From Kineosporia babensis (GTDB lineage Bacteria; Actinomycetota; Actinomycetes; Actinomycetales; Kineosporiaceae): a stretch of 64,000 nt of DNA. The stretch is taken from contig NZ_JAJOMB010000001.1 of NCBI RefSeq assembly GCF_021129305.1, positions 124,001-188,000 on the forward strand, in the 5' to 3' direction. Each line of letters starts with the position of its first letter. Positions within the stretch are counted from its first letter, which is position 1. Positions 37,243 through 46,770 of the stretch are shown one piece after another. The notes beneath the pieces are model-generated. The model was not told where the DNA came from. It ran no database searches and saw only the letters and a program-made list of their open reading frames with translations. Position numbers and translations under genes: made by a program.

Positions 37243-37968
37243 ATGTCCAGACCGGGCACCATCTTGTCCCCCGGTGAGCGTCCGTCCCAGACGCCTCGCC
37301 GGAACAGCACCACCGCAGGCCAGCGCCGTGTCCCCGGCAAGCGCCTGAAGCAGACCGCCCTCGCGGCCTCGTTCCTCACTCTCCCGCTGCTCCTGAGCGG
37401 CTGCTCCACCGAGTGGGCCTCGATGAGCCCGTCGATCACGATGGATTCGGCCGACCTCGCGCCGGTCTCCAGCGTGAGCACCCCCGGCCCGACGCCGAGC
37501 ACCGAGCCCAGCCCCGCGCCGACTGAGGCGAATCCGTTCGCCGGCGGCGATCTGGCCGGCGGTTCGCTGCGGCACCAGCTCCCGGTCGGTGACCATTCCC
37601 TGGTCATCAACTACTGGACCGGCGACGCCGACTCCGCCACCAACGTCCACTTGTCAGCCGAACTGAAGGGCGCCGACCGCAAGCACGCGGTCAAGGTGAC
37701 CCGGTTCGCCGCCACTCTCAAGAGTGCCGGCACCGAGACCGCGCTGGCCGACGACCAGGGCGAGTTCGTGCTCACCCCGCCGTACTCCTACACCTCCGCC
37801 CTGGCGGTCCCCGCAAGCACCGACGCCACCAGCCGCTCGCTGGACGTCCGCTTCGACCTCCTGGTCGAGACCGCGCCCGGTTCGGGCGCCTTCTACCGTC
37901 AGACCGTGCTGGACACCGTCGCGCTCAACGCCGCAGACACCAGCGCCCCCCGAGGAGCAGCCCAGTGA
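37243..37968 (+). CDS. Lipoprotein cotranscribed with a GT2 glycosyltransferase
   Basis: About 241 residues from the ATG at 37243. A basic N-terminus precedes a lipoprotein signal (LPLLLSGC, Cys at about residue 54), then a Pro/Ser/Thr-rich linker. A ~150-residue beta-rich domain follows (HSLVINYWTGDADSATNVHLSAELKG...). The stop overlaps the glycosyltransferase GTG start (GTGA), so the pair is coupled. I do not recognise the domain; a periplasmic/extracellular partner in glycan export or retention is plausible. Confidence 0.65.
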   Translation: MSRPGTILSPGERPSQTPRRNSTTAGQRRVPGKRLKQTALAASFLTLPLLLSGCSTEWASMSPSITMDSADLAPVSSVSTPGPTPSTEPSPAPTEANPFAGGDLAGGSLRHQLPVGDHSLVINYWTGDADSATNVHLSAELKGADRKHAVKVTRFAATLKSAGTETALADDQGEFVLTPPYSYTSALAVPASTDATSRSLDVRFDLLVETAPGSGAFYRQTVLDTVALNAADTSAPRGAAQ

Positions 37969-39515
37969 GCAGCAACGAGATCGTCATCGCCCGTGAGCCC
38001 GGCGAGGTCCACGTCGTCACCGACGTCCCCGCCCGCCGCAGTGTCCAGGAGCCGGACAGCCGGCCCTTCCACCAGCGGATGATCGACGCCGGCCAGCAGG
38101 CCGCGGCCCGGGCCCTGAACCTGCCGGCCCAGCCCGGCCCGATCGCCGCCACCACCCCGGACCTGGAAGTGATCCGGCACGCCCGGATCGCCTGCATCAT
38201 CCCGGCCTACAACGAGCAGGACAGCATCGCCGACGTGCTGGAGTCGCTGCTGTCGCAGACCCGGCTGCCCGACGTGATCCACGTGGTGGTGAACAACACC
38301 GACGACGACACGGTGGAGATCGCCAACCGCTACGTGGGCAAGCATCGCCGCACGGTCAAGGGCACCACGTATGAGACCAGCATCCACGTGCACGACATGG
38401 GCGTTAACCCGGACAAGAAGGTCGGGGCGCTGAACTTCGGCTTCCGGCTGGCCCGCGGCTACGACTACCTGCTCGGCGTCGACGGCGACACCACGGCCGA
38501 CCGCCGCGCGGTGGAGTGGCTGGAGAAGGAGATCGTCGACGACCCCCGGATCGGCGGCATCTCGGCGATCTACTCGATCGACAAGGCCAAGATCGACGGC
38601 GGGATGGCCCGCTTCCTGGTGGCCGGCCAGCGCGCCCAGTTCGCCGGGTTCAACATGGACAACCTGCTGCGCGGCCGGAACATGGCGGTGCTGGGCGGGC
38701 AGTTCAGCATCTTCTCGATGCACGCCCTGCAGACCGTGATGGTCCGCGACCACCAGAACACCCCCTGGGTGCGCGACTCCGAGGTCGAGGACTCCAAGCT
38801 CAGCCTGCAGATCCGCGACGCCGGCTTCAGCACCAAGATCAGCGCCCGGGCCCGGGCCTACGTCGGCGCGATGACCAACCTGCGGGCGCTGCACGGCCAG
38901 CAGGTGAAGTGGAACTACGGCGCGATCGACCTGATGTGGCCGGGCCAGCGCGGCGACACCAAGGGCCAGCCGCTGCACCCGAACCTGCGACTGCGCTGGT
39001 TCGAGAACGTCTCGATGCTCTCGAACATCGCCACCCGGATGAGCTTCCTGCTGCTCCTGGCCGCCGCGCTGTCGATCGACGCCTTCGTGTTCAACCCGAT
39101 CTGGCTGATCCCGCCGGCCATCGCGATCGCCCTGAACCTGCGCCTGGCCCTGGCCATGCACGACAAGTCGGCCAGCGACATCGCCTACTGCTTCCTGCTG
39201 CCGGCCGAGATCTACATGTGGGTCCGGATCGGGCACTTCCTCTCCGCCTGGACCCAGTTCTTCGCCCGGGTGGAGAAGGACAACTGGGCGGCGCAGGCGG
39301 CAGCCGAGAAGGGCCGGGGCGCGGCGTACATCTTCCCGCTGGTGATCTTCGCGGCGGTGTTCGGCCTGCTGATCCTGGCCTGGAGCCAGCAGTCGATCGG
39401 CGTGCAGGCGGCGATCCTGTCGCTGGGCTGGCCGGTGCTCTACATCTGCACCGTGGTCCAGACGCTGTTCATGGCCCGCAAGGTCTTCCGCCGGCAGCGG
39501 GGTTTCACGGTCTGA
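37965..39515 (+). CDS. Membrane GT2-family (processive type) glycosyltransferase
   Basis: 516 residues. The GT-A domain (~75-330) has IIPAYNEQDSI, the DxD motif (GVDGDTT), the ED of the acceptor site (SEVEDSKLSLQI) and a QxxxW-type motif (QQVKWNYG). These are characteristic of processive synthases such as hyaluronan, cellulose or poly-GlcNAc synthases. Four or so membrane segments follow (~345-510). It probably makes and extrudes a beta-linked polysaccharide, with the coupled lipoprotein as helper. The polymer identity is unknown. Confidence 0.83.
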   Translation: MSSNEIVIAREPGEVHVVTDVPARRSVQEPDSRPFHQRMIDAGQQAAARALNLPAQPGPIAATTPDLEVIRHARIACIIPAYNEQDSIADVLESLLSQTRLPDVIHVVVNNTDDDTVEIANRYVGKHRRTVKGTTYETSIHVHDMGVNPDKKVGALNFGFRLARGYDYLLGVDGDTTADRRAVEWLEKEIVDDPRIGGISAIYSIDKAKIDGGMARFLVAGQRAQFAGFNMDNLLRGRNMAVLGGQFSIFSMHALQTVMVRDHQNTPWVRDSEVEDSKLSLQIRDAGFSTKISARARAYVGAMTNLRALHGQQVKWNYGAIDLMWPGQRGDTKGQPLHPNLRLRWFENVSMLSNIATRMSFLLLLAAALSIDAFVFNPIWLIPPAIAIALNLRLALAMHDKSASDIAYCFLLPAEIYMWVRIGHFLSAWTQFFARVEKDNWAAQAAAEKGRGAAYIFPLVIFAAVFGLLILAWSQQSIGVQAAILSLGWPVLYICTVVQTLFMARKVFRRQRGFTV

Positions 39516-39959
39516 GCCCCACCGCCGCGGACGCTCGGTCCTGAACCACCGCAGGGTGGGTCGGGACAACCCGCCCGCACAGTGAACAGGACCGGGCCTT
39601 GAAGGCGGCCGGTGCAAGGAATGACAGGGTGCGTGACCCGGTCGCTCCGAGCACCGGCCGTCGGCGTTTGCCGGGCACTGCGAACCGCACAGAACCGGGC
39701 AGCCAAGCAGCAGTCAGGTTAAGCGCGCACCCGCGGTACGGCACCGGTGCGCCGAACGCGCCTCGGTGCAGACAAATTCACGCTCTAGCACTCGAAATCG
39801 AAATCGTCAGGCCTCTACGGTCAGCAGTTCGACCGATTTCTGCTGATCCTCGGGGGATCCATGGAACCGCGTTCGCGACTCCACTCAGCAATACCCTTAA
39901 GTACTACCCGGCGGTGTCGAACAGGCTTACGTGGCCCTCGACGTGATGAACCCCGCCGA
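39516..39959. other. Intergenic region upstream of sialidase, no gene seen
   Basis: About 440 bp. It contains a few small dyads (GCACCGGTGC near 39745) and an AT-richer stretch at 39770-39905 likely to carry the sialidase promoter. The sialidase frame is open from 39861, but I consider that part untranslated. No RNA gene or operator could be assigned. Confidence 0.5.
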
Positions 39960-41465
39960 ATGACCCGTCCGAGCTTCCGCCGGTTCGCCGGTGGCCTGAT
40001 CGCTTCCTGCACCGCCGTGGCCGGCCTCGCGCTCGGCACCGCCGTCACCTCCTTCGCCGAGCCCGCCGCGAAGAGCACGCCGGTCAGCACCCAGGCCGCC
40101 GGCTGCGTCAGCTCCCCGTTCGTCAGCCAGCCGGCCCGCACGCTCTGGTACCGGATCCCGGCGATCGTGCGGACCAACCAGGGCACCCTGGTGGCGTTCG
40201 CCGAGGCCCGGGACAACAGCGACGCCAGCGACATGGGCGACTACGACATCGCCACCGCCCGCTCCACCGACAACGGCTGCACCTGGAGCCGGCCCCAGGT
40301 GATCGCCAGCGACGGCGCCAACCGGGTGTCCAACCCCTCGGCCCTGGTCGACCGCGAGACCGGCAACATCCTGCTGTTCTCCAGCGTGACCGTGCGGGAG
40401 AACTCCGGGGGTAAGGGCAAGGGCCTGTACCTGCAGACCAGCACCGACGACGGCAAGAGCTTCTCGCCGCTGCTGGACACCCCGGTCAAGCCCGACGGGG
40501 TGAAGTCGGGTCTGCCCGGTCCGGGCCACGGCATCCAGCTCAGCCGCACCCATCCGGGCCGGCTGATCTTCCCGATCGCCTATCGCACCAAGGAAGGTCT
40601 GTACGGCGGGTACGGCATCTACAGCGACGACCACGGCCAGACCTGGCACAACGGCTACCACCAGCTCGACACCACCGGTAACCGCGACTGGATCGAAGGC
40701 ACCATCGCCGAGCTGGACAGCGGCGAGCTGTTCATCAGCTACCGGGTGAAGAAGGATCTGGCCAAGGCCGGAACCGCCCGGCAGTGGGCGGTGTCCAAGG
40801 ACGGCGGCGAGACGCTGGCCGGCGAGGGCTTCACCAAGTCCAGCCTGCCGATCGTCTCGGTCCAGGGCAGCGCGCTGGTGCCCACCGGCCGGCACGACAA
40901 CGTCCTGCTGTTCACCTCGCCCGGCGACACCACCCGCAATCTGCGCCGCGACATGTCGATCTTCGTCAGCACCAGCGACGGCACCCGCTGGAGCCGGCGC
41001 TACCAGCTGGAACTGCAGAGCACCCCGGGCGCGTACTCGGACATCGTGCAGATCGACGACTCGGTGGGCGTGCTGTACGAGACCGGGCTGCAGACCTGGA
41101 AGGAGCGCATCGTCTTCCGCAGCGTCCCGATCGCCCAGGTGCTGAACCCGACCAAGGTCGGCTCGAGCATGACCTTCTACCGCAACGCCAAGCCGGTGCG
41201 GGTCTCGGAGAACGCCAAGGCCCAGGTCAAGGTGAAGGTCCCGGGCACCCGCCGGCCGACCGGCCGGGTCACCCTGACCGCCACCGGGCGCAACGGGGTA
41301 CGCAAGAGCTCGTACATCGACTTCACCTACTCCAACCAGGGCTCGCGCTGGGTCACCCTGCCGAAGCTGGGCGCAGGCACCTACCGCCTCACCCTGACCT
41401 ACTCCGGCAGTCTGCGGATCAAGGGCACGAGCGTCCCCGCGGGCGTGCTCAAGGTGGTGCGCTAG
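39960..41465 (+). CDS. Secreted sialidase/neuraminidase (GH33-like)
   Basis: About 501 residues from the ATG at 39960; a longer upstream frame lacks signal-peptide character. The signal peptide ends near SFA. The domain has the YRIPAI (F/YRIP) arginine motif, the AEARD segment and several Asp boxes (STDNGCTWS, STDDGKSFS, SDDHGQTW, STSDGTRWS), giving a six-bladed propeller. A C-terminal ~110-residue beta-sandwich (VPGTRRPTGRVTLTATGRNGV...) is attached. It should release terminal sialic acid or a related sugar; substrate not proven. Confidence 0.88.
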   Translation: MTRPSFRRFAGGLIASCTAVAGLALGTAVTSFAEPAAKSTPVSTQAAGCVSSPFVSQPARTLWYRIPAIVRTNQGTLVAFAEARDNSDASDMGDYDIATARSTDNGCTWSRPQVIASDGANRVSNPSALVDRETGNILLFSSVTVRENSGGKGKGLYLQTSTDDGKSFSPLLDTPVKPDGVKSGLPGPGHGIQLSRTHPGRLIFPIAYRTKEGLYGGYGIYSDDHGQTWHNGYHQLDTTGNRDWIEGTIAELDSGELFISYRVKKDLAKAGTARQWAVSKDGGETLAGEGFTKSSLPIVSVQGSALVPTGRHDNVLLFTSPGDTTRNLRRDMSIFVSTSDGTRWSRRYQLELQSTPGAYSDIVQIDDSVGVLYETGLQTWKERIVFRSVPIAQVLNPTKVGSSMTFYRNAKPVRVSENAKAQVKVKVPGTRRPTGRVTLTATGRNGVRKSSYIDFTYSNQGSRWVTLPKLGAGTYRLTLTYSGSLRIKGTSVPAGVLKVVR

Positions 41466-41481
41466 GCGGCATACTCGGGTC

Positions 41482-42711
41482 GTGCGTCATAGCCGTCACA
41501 CGACGAACATCAGAGCCCGGTTCCTGCCAGTGGTGGGGGCCGGGCTCTGCGCCGTCCTCGCGTCCTGTTCTTCCGGGAGCACACCAGCAGGGGACGATTC
41601 GGGCGCCACCGGCGCAACCCCGTCCTCAAGCAGTGCTGAGGTGAGCACCCCCGAACCCGCGGCGATCCCCGAGACCGAACGTTTCAGTTTGGTCGCCACC
41701 GGCGACGTGCTGCTGCACGAGTCGTTGTGGGAGCAGGCAATTGCGGACGGGGAGGGCACCCAGGCGGGCGGGATGGACTTCGGTCCGATGCTGGCTGGGG
41801 TGAAGCCGTACGTGAACCGCGCGGACGTGGCGCTGTGTCATCTGGAGACGCCCCTGGCGCCCAAGGGCGGACCGTACTCGGCCTACCCGATGTTCTCCGG
41901 CCCGCCCGAGATTGCCGACGGGCTGGCCGAAACCGGCTACGACATCTGCAGCACGGCCAGCAACCACACCTTCGACAAGGGCGCGGACGGCGTGGACCGG
42001 ACGCTGGACGGCCTGGACGCGGCAGGCATCAAGCACACCGGGTCGGCGCGCACGCAGAAGGAGTCCAAGCGGATCACCACCCTGAAGGTGAACGGCGTCC
42101 GCGTGGCATTTCTGTCGTACACGTACGGTTTCAACGGGATGGACTGGCCGAACGGGCAGACCTGGCGCTCGAACAAGATCTCTCAGGAACGGATCCTTCG
42201 CGACGCCACGCGGGCCCGGAAGCAGGGGGCGGACGTAGTGGTGGCGGCGATGCACTGGGGTACGGAGTATCAGCAGACTCCCTCGGCCGATCAGAAGGCC
42301 CTGGCCCCGAAGCTGGCCAAGTCGGGCAAGCTGGACCTGATCATCAGCCATCACGCGCACGTGGTGGAGCCGGTGGAGAAGATCGGCAAGACCTGGGTGG
42401 TCTACGGGCTGGGCAATCTGGTGGCCGACCACTCCACCCCCGGCGATCCGAACGCCGAAGGTCTGCTCACCCGGTTCACGTTCGAGCGCTCGGCGGGGGC
42501 GAAGCGGTTCAAGGTGACCGAGGCCGAGTACGTGCCGCTGCTGATGACCAAGAAGCCGCCGCACCGGGTGCTGGACGTGCGAAAGGCCCTGAAGACGAAG
42601 AAGTACGGCTCCACCGACCGGGCCCGGCTGCAGACCGCGCTGAAGCGCACCACCAAGGTGGTCGAAAGCCTGGGCGGGGCGGAAAAGGGGCTGACCACCG
42701 CGAACCCCTGA
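41482..42711 (+). CDS. CapA-family (PGA_cap) lipoprotein
   Basis: 409 residues from a GTG. A lipobox (VLASC) follows a hydrophobic signal, then a Ser/Pro linker and a metallophosphatase-like CapA domain. Its motifs are FSLVATGDVLLHE, ALCHLETPLAP, STASNHTFDKG, AAMHWGTEYQ and HHAHVVEP. CapA/PgsA proteins are linked to poly-gamma-glutamate or capsule synthesis, but orphan lipoproteins like this have no proven function. It is 16 bp after the sialidase gene and probably cotranscribed. Confidence 0.88.
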   Translation: MRHSRHTTNIRARFLPVVGAGLCAVLASCSSGSTPAGDDSGATGATPSSSSAEVSTPEPAAIPETERFSLVATGDVLLHESLWEQAIADGEGTQAGGMDFGPMLAGVKPYVNRADVALCHLETPLAPKGGPYSAYPMFSGPPEIADGLAETGYDICSTASNHTFDKGADGVDRTLDGLDAAGIKHTGSARTQKESKRITTLKVNGVRVAFLSYTYGFNGMDWPNGQTWRSNKISQERILRDATRARKQGADVVVAAMHWGTEYQQTPSADQKALAPKLAKSGKLDLIISHHAHVVEPVEKIGKTWVVYGLGNLVADHSTPGDPNAEGLLTRFTFERSAGAKRFKVTEAEYVPLLMTKKPPHRVLDVRKALKTKKYGSTDRARLQTALKRTTKVVESLGGAEKGLTTANP

Positions 42712-42746
42712 CTCAACTTCCCTGCCCCTGAGCCGATCTCCAGACG

Positions 42747-44174
42747 GTGACGGGGCGGAGCGTGATCCGGGGACTGGGATTCTTAGCTGTCCTGGTCGCG
42801 CTCAGCTGCGCCCTACCCGCGCCCGGCAGCCTGACCCAGAGCCTGGTCCACGCGGTGTCGGCGGCCGTGTCAGCGCTGTTTCTGGGCATCGCACTGACCC
42901 GGATCCAGCCGGCCCGGCGTCCGCCCTACCGACTCATCTTCTACGGAGTGCTGTGCTTCGTTCTGGGTGAGTTCCTGGCCTTCTACTACCTGCGCTGGAA
43001 CCCCGGCGTCTTTCCCAACTTCGCCGATGCTCTGCTGCTGGTCGGCTACCTACCGATCGCGGTCGGGGTCTGGCGCCTGGACCCCCAGCCGGGCACCCGC
43101 TACGGCGCGATGCTGGACGCCGCGATCGTCACTGTGAGCGCGGCGGTGCTGATGGCGGTCTTCCTGATCGTGCCGCAGATGTCCGGCACCGATTGGAACC
43201 TGGAGCAGATGGTGCGCGGGCTCTACCCGCTGCTGGACGTGCTCCTGCTGTTCCTGAGCACGCGGATGCTGTTCGGTTCGAGCCGGCTCGGACCAGTGCT
43301 GCGCTGGCTGATCGCCGCGATGACCTGTGTCCTGATCACCGACATCACGATCAACATCGACCTCGCTACCGGCGGGAGCGGTTTTCTGCGTCTGCCCTAC
43401 CTCACCTGGGCGTTCTTCTATGTCTGTCTGGGCATCGCAGCCTCGGTGGCCGCCGGCCCGACAGCCGACGAGCGCACCGGCCCGACCACCACCTCCGGGC
43501 TCACCGTCACCCGGCTGAGCGTTCTGGCAGTCTCGGCCACCACCCCCTCGCTGGTGCTGGTGATCTCCGCGCTGCGCGGGGACTACAGCGACGACATCTA
43601 CCTCGGCATCGGCTCGCTGATCCTGCTGGCCCTGGTGGTGGCCCGGATCTGGGACCTGGTGCGGGTGCTGCATGACCAGCACGCCGCATTGGCCCGGACC
43701 GCACGCACCGATCCGCTGACCGGGGTGGCCAATCGGCGCTCCTGGGACTTCGAGCTGGCCCGGAGCATGGCCGCGACCGGCGCGGGCACCCTGCTGGTGG
43801 CGCTGCTCGACCTGGACCACTTCAAGAAGTACAACGACGTGCAGGGCCATCAGGGCGGCGACGACCTGCTGCGGGAGGTCGCCCGGGCGTGGAGTCTGGC
43901 GATCGGGCCGAACGGCCGGATCGCCCGCTGGGGCGGTGAGGAGTTCGCGGTGGCCCTGTCCTGCCCGGACGTGGAATCCGGAGTCCGGACCCTGGACGAG
44001 TTGCGGGCCGTGGTGCCGTTCGGCCAGACCTGCTCGATCGGGGTCGCGCACTGGGAGGGCACGCAGAACGCCGAGGAGATCCTGCACCGCGCGGACGAGG
44101 CGTTGTACCGGGCCAAGCACGACGGCCGCGACCGGCTGGTGCTCTGGAGTGCGGAAGTTCATCCGGCCGTTTAA
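42747..44174 (+). CDS. Membrane GGDEF diguanylate cyclase
   Basis: 475 residues from a GTG. The N-terminal ~310 residues hold about ten hydrophobic segments. The C-terminal GGDEF domain has the active site RWGGEEF, so it should make cyclic di-GMP from GTP. The RxxD inhibitory site expected five residues upstream is not present, so product inhibition there is unlikely. No EAL domain is fused. It follows the CapA gene by 35 bp and may couple c-di-GMP to envelope polysaccharide functions, which is inference. Confidence 0.9.
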   Translation: MTGRSVIRGLGFLAVLVALSCALPAPGSLTQSLVHAVSAAVSALFLGIALTRIQPARRPPYRLIFYGVLCFVLGEFLAFYYLRWNPGVFPNFADALLLVGYLPIAVGVWRLDPQPGTRYGAMLDAAIVTVSAAVLMAVFLIVPQMSGTDWNLEQMVRGLYPLLDVLLLFLSTRMLFGSSRLGPVLRWLIAAMTCVLITDITINIDLATGGSGFLRLPYLTWAFFYVCLGIAASVAAGPTADERTGPTTTSGLTVTRLSVLAVSATTPSLVLVISALRGDYSDDIYLGIGSLILLALVVARIWDLVRVLHDQHAALARTARTDPLTGVANRRSWDFELARSMAATGAGTLLVALLDLDHFKKYNDVQGHQGGDDLLREVARAWSLAIGPNGRIARWGGEEFAVALSCPDVESGVRTLDELRAVVPFGQTCSIGVAHWEGTQNAEEILHRADEALYRAKHDGRDRLVLWSAEVHPAV

Positions 44175-44183
44175 CTTTCCGGC

Positions 44184-45302
44184 ATGTGGCTGGTGCTTGC
44201 CGTGGGCGGCGCCCTCGTCGTCCTGACCGGCTGGCTGCCGGCCGAGGACGCGTACGACGTGGCGGTGGATCGGGCCTTGCCGGTGCTCGCCTTCCTGGTC
44301 GCGATCACCGTCCTGGCCGATCTGGCCGAGAAGGCAGGCGTTTTCGACATGGCGGCCCGGGTCTGTGCCCGGCTGGCCCGTGGCCGCACGCTACGCCTGT
44401 TCCTGCTGATTGCTGGGCTGGGCACGCTGACCACGATCGGGATGAGCCTGGACACCACCGCGGTGCTGCTCACCCCGGTGGTGCTGACCGTCACCGACAA
44501 GCTCGGCCTGCGGCCCCTGCCGTTCGCCCTGCTGGTGGTCTGGCTGGCCAACACCTCCAGCCTGCTGCTGCCGGTCTCCAACCTGACCAACCTGCTGGCG
44601 ATCGGCCACCTCGGCATCCACCCCACCGAGTTCCTGATCCGGATGGCGCTGCCCCAGCTGGCCTGCGTGCTGGTGACCGTGGCCTACCTAGGGCTGATCC
44701 ATCACCGTGACTTGCGCGGTAGCTTCGCACCGCCCGAGCCCGTACCCCCGCCGGACCGCTGGACCTACCGAATCTGTGCCCTGGCCTGCCTGGCGCTGGC
44801 CCCCGGCGTGGTGATCGGCGTGGAACCGTGGATCGTCGCCCTGCCGTGTGCGCTGGCCGCCGTCACCGTGTTCGCCTTCCGCGCCCCGCACCACCTGTCG
44901 CCGAGCCTGCTCCCCTGGCGGATCGTGCTGCTGACCGAGGGCCTGTTCCTGGTGGTCACCGCGCTGACCGAGCACGGCGGACGCGAGCTGCTGACCGCCC
45001 TGACCGGTGACTCGGCCCTGGCCACGGTCTTCACCGCCGGGGCAACCAGCAATCTGGTCAACAACCTGCCCGCCTACCTGGCGCTGGAGTCGTCGGTAGC
45101 GCCGGAGAACCTGCTGGCCGTGCTGATCGGGACCAACGCCGGCCCGCTGATCCTGATCTGGGGTTCGCTGGCCACGCTGCTGTGGCGGGAGCGCTGCCGG
45201 GCCCGCGGAGTGCAGATCAGCGCTCTGCGATTCGGCCTGGTCGGGCTCGGCGGCGTGCCCCTGGTGCTCCTGGCCGGGTGGGCGGCCCTGCTCCTCGTTT
45301 AA
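44184..45302 (+). CDS. ArsB/NhaD-type (ion transporter superfamily) membrane protein
   Basis: 372 residues with about ten membrane segments. Two repeated halves each carry a re-entrant-loop-like sequence (NTSSLLLPVSNLTNLLA and AGATSNLVNNLPAYLAL). These are the hallmark substrate-binding loops of the ArsB/NhaD/CitM superfamily. It may export arsenite or exchange sodium for protons or anions. No arsenic-resistance genes are nearby, so the substrate is open. It starts 9 bp after the GGDEF gene. Confidence 0.82.
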   Translation: MWLVLAVGGALVVLTGWLPAEDAYDVAVDRALPVLAFLVAITVLADLAEKAGVFDMAARVCARLARGRTLRLFLLIAGLGTLTTIGMSLDTTAVLLTPVVLTVTDKLGLRPLPFALLVVWLANTSSLLLPVSNLTNLLAIGHLGIHPTEFLIRMALPQLACVLVTVAYLGLIHHRDLRGSFAPPEPVPPPDRWTYRICALACLALAPGVVIGVEPWIVALPCALAAVTVFAFRAPHHLSPSLLPWRIVLLTEGLFLVVTALTEHGGRELLTALTGDSALATVFTAGATSNLVNNLPAYLALESSVAPENLLAVLIGTNAGPLILIWGSLATLLWRERCRARGVQISALRFGLVGLGGVPLVLLAGWAALLLV

Positions 45303-45343
45303 TCTGCTGCCGCTGCGGCACCCGCTGAACTAGCCTGCACAGA

Positions 45344-45892
45344 GTGCTGATCAGACGCGAGACCGAGGCCGACCGCCCTACCGCGGACAACGTCCATACG
45401 CGCGCTTTTGCCCAGGACGGCCCGGTCATCGGCGCCCTGCTGAAGTCGTTACGGGCCCTGCCACCCTCGGCCTGCGACCTGGCGCTGGTTGCCGAAAAGG
45501 ACGGGCAGGTCGTCGGCTCCACCCTGTGCACCCGCAGCCTGCTCGACGCTCCCCGCAAGCTCGTCAACGTAGCCGTCCTCAGCCCGCTCGCCGTAGACCC
45601 GGAACATCACGGCCAGGGCCTCGGCTCGGCGCTGGTGCGGGCCGCGATCGAGGAGATGTCCAAGACCGACGTACCGCTGCTCTTCCTCGAGGGCGATCCG
45701 GCCTTCTACTCCCGGCTCGGCTTCGTCCCCGGCGGTCCGCTCGGCTTCCGTAAGCCATCGCTGCGTACCCCCGACGAAGCGTTCCTGGTAGTCAAACTGC
45801 CCGCCTACGAGGACTGGATGACCGGCACCCTGGTGTACGCCCGCGAGTTCTGGGACCACGACTGCGTGGGCCTGCGCGATCCGCAGGCATGA
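45344..45892 (+). CDS. GNAT-family N-acetyltransferase
   Basis: 182 residues from a GTG. The GNAT core is visible: VLSPLAVDPEHHGQGLGSALVRAAIEEM (acetyl-CoA pyrophosphate loop Q/HxxGxG/A), then LLFLEGDPAFYSRLGFVPG. It resembles the YhbS-type group. Substrate unknown. Its stop overlaps the next start by ATGA. Confidence 0.88.
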   Translation: MLIRRETEADRPTADNVHTRAFAQDGPVIGALLKSLRALPPSACDLALVAEKDGQVVGSTLCTRSLLDAPRKLVNVAVLSPLAVDPEHHGQGLGSALVRAAIEEMSKTDVPLLFLEGDPAFYSRLGFVPGGPLGFRKPSLRTPDEAFLVVKLPAYEDWMTGTLVYAREFWDHDCVGLRDPQA

Positions 45893-46653
45893 TCTACCCC
45901 GAGATCGTGGACCGGCTTCGCCGCGCGGGTTGCGTCTGGGCCGAGGACGAGGCCCGCCTTCTGCTTGAAAATTCCTTTGATCAGCATGATCTCGTTGAGA
46001 AGGTACGCCGCCGGGCCGAGGGCGAGCCGCTGGAACTGGTGGTCGGATGGGCCGAGTTCCGCGATCTGAGGATTCAGGTGGCCCGCGGCGTGTTCATCCC
46101 CCGCCGCCGCACCGAATTCCTGGCCGAGCAGGCCATTGCGGCCGAGCCGACGGTGGTGGTGGAACTGTGCTGCGGAGCCGGAGCGATCAGCGCGGCCATC
46201 CAGCACGAATCCCGACGCACGATTGACCTGCACGCCGCGGACATCGACCCGGCCGCGGTCGAGCTGGCCCGCAGCAATCTGGACGGCCCGGTGCACCTGT
46301 ACGTGGGTGATCTCTTCGCGCCGCTGCCGGAGCAACTGCACCAAACTGTAGACGTGGTGGTCGCCAACGTCCCTTACGTCCCCACCGCGGACATCCCGTT
46401 CCTCCCGGCCGAATCCCGGCTCACCGAACCCGGCACCGCCGTCGACGGCGGCCCGGACGGGCTGGCCTTGTTCAGCCGGCTGGTCGCCGAGGCGAGCCCT
46501 TGGCTGGCGCCCGGCGGTCGGCTGATGTCGGAGGTGAGCGAGCGGCAGGTACCGCTCGCCGCCTCGATCGTGGCCGGGCACGGCCTGCGACCAGAGGTGC
46601 GCGAGGACGAAAACCTCGGCGCGACTGTGATCATCGGGACATTTACCACCTAG
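45889..46653 (+). CDS. PrmC-like protein N5-glutamine methyltransferase
   Basis: 254 residues. An N-terminal helical region and a PRRRTEFL entry strand precede a class I SAM fold (VVELCCGAGAIS, ADIDPAAVELARSN). The catalytic NPPY motif of HemK/PrmC reads NVPY here. This matches the putative-glutamine-methyltransferase group that occurs beside true PrmC. Its target is uncertain. It is translationally coupled to the GNAT gene. Confidence 0.83.
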   Translation: MIYPEIVDRLRRAGCVWAEDEARLLLENSFDQHDLVEKVRRRAEGEPLELVVGWAEFRDLRIQVARGVFIPRRRTEFLAEQAIAAEPTVVVELCCGAGAISAAIQHESRRTIDLHAADIDPAAVELARSNLDGPVHLYVGDLFAPLPEQLHQTVDVVVANVPYVPTADIPFLPAESRLTEPGTAVDGGPDGLALFSRLVAEASPWLAPGGRLMSEVSERQVPLAASIVAGHGLRPEVREDENLGATVIIGTFTT

Positions 46654-46770
46654 TTCCCAGGTTCTCACCTCTGGCCCGCACAAGATGCGCATTGGTTGCT
46701 CCGGGCATATACCTGGCTTGCCCGAACGCGGTTCTAAACCTGAGCCCGGGGCGTGTTCAAGGGGGTTGCA

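Noticed and set aside
39516-39959. Possible riboswitch or small RNA ahead of the sialidase
   Set aside because: Only short unrelated dyads were found and no known consensus, so no feature is claimed.
42747-44174. Inhibitory RxxD site in the GGDEF protein
   Set aside because: The residues preceding RWGGEEF do not contain RxxD at the required spacing.
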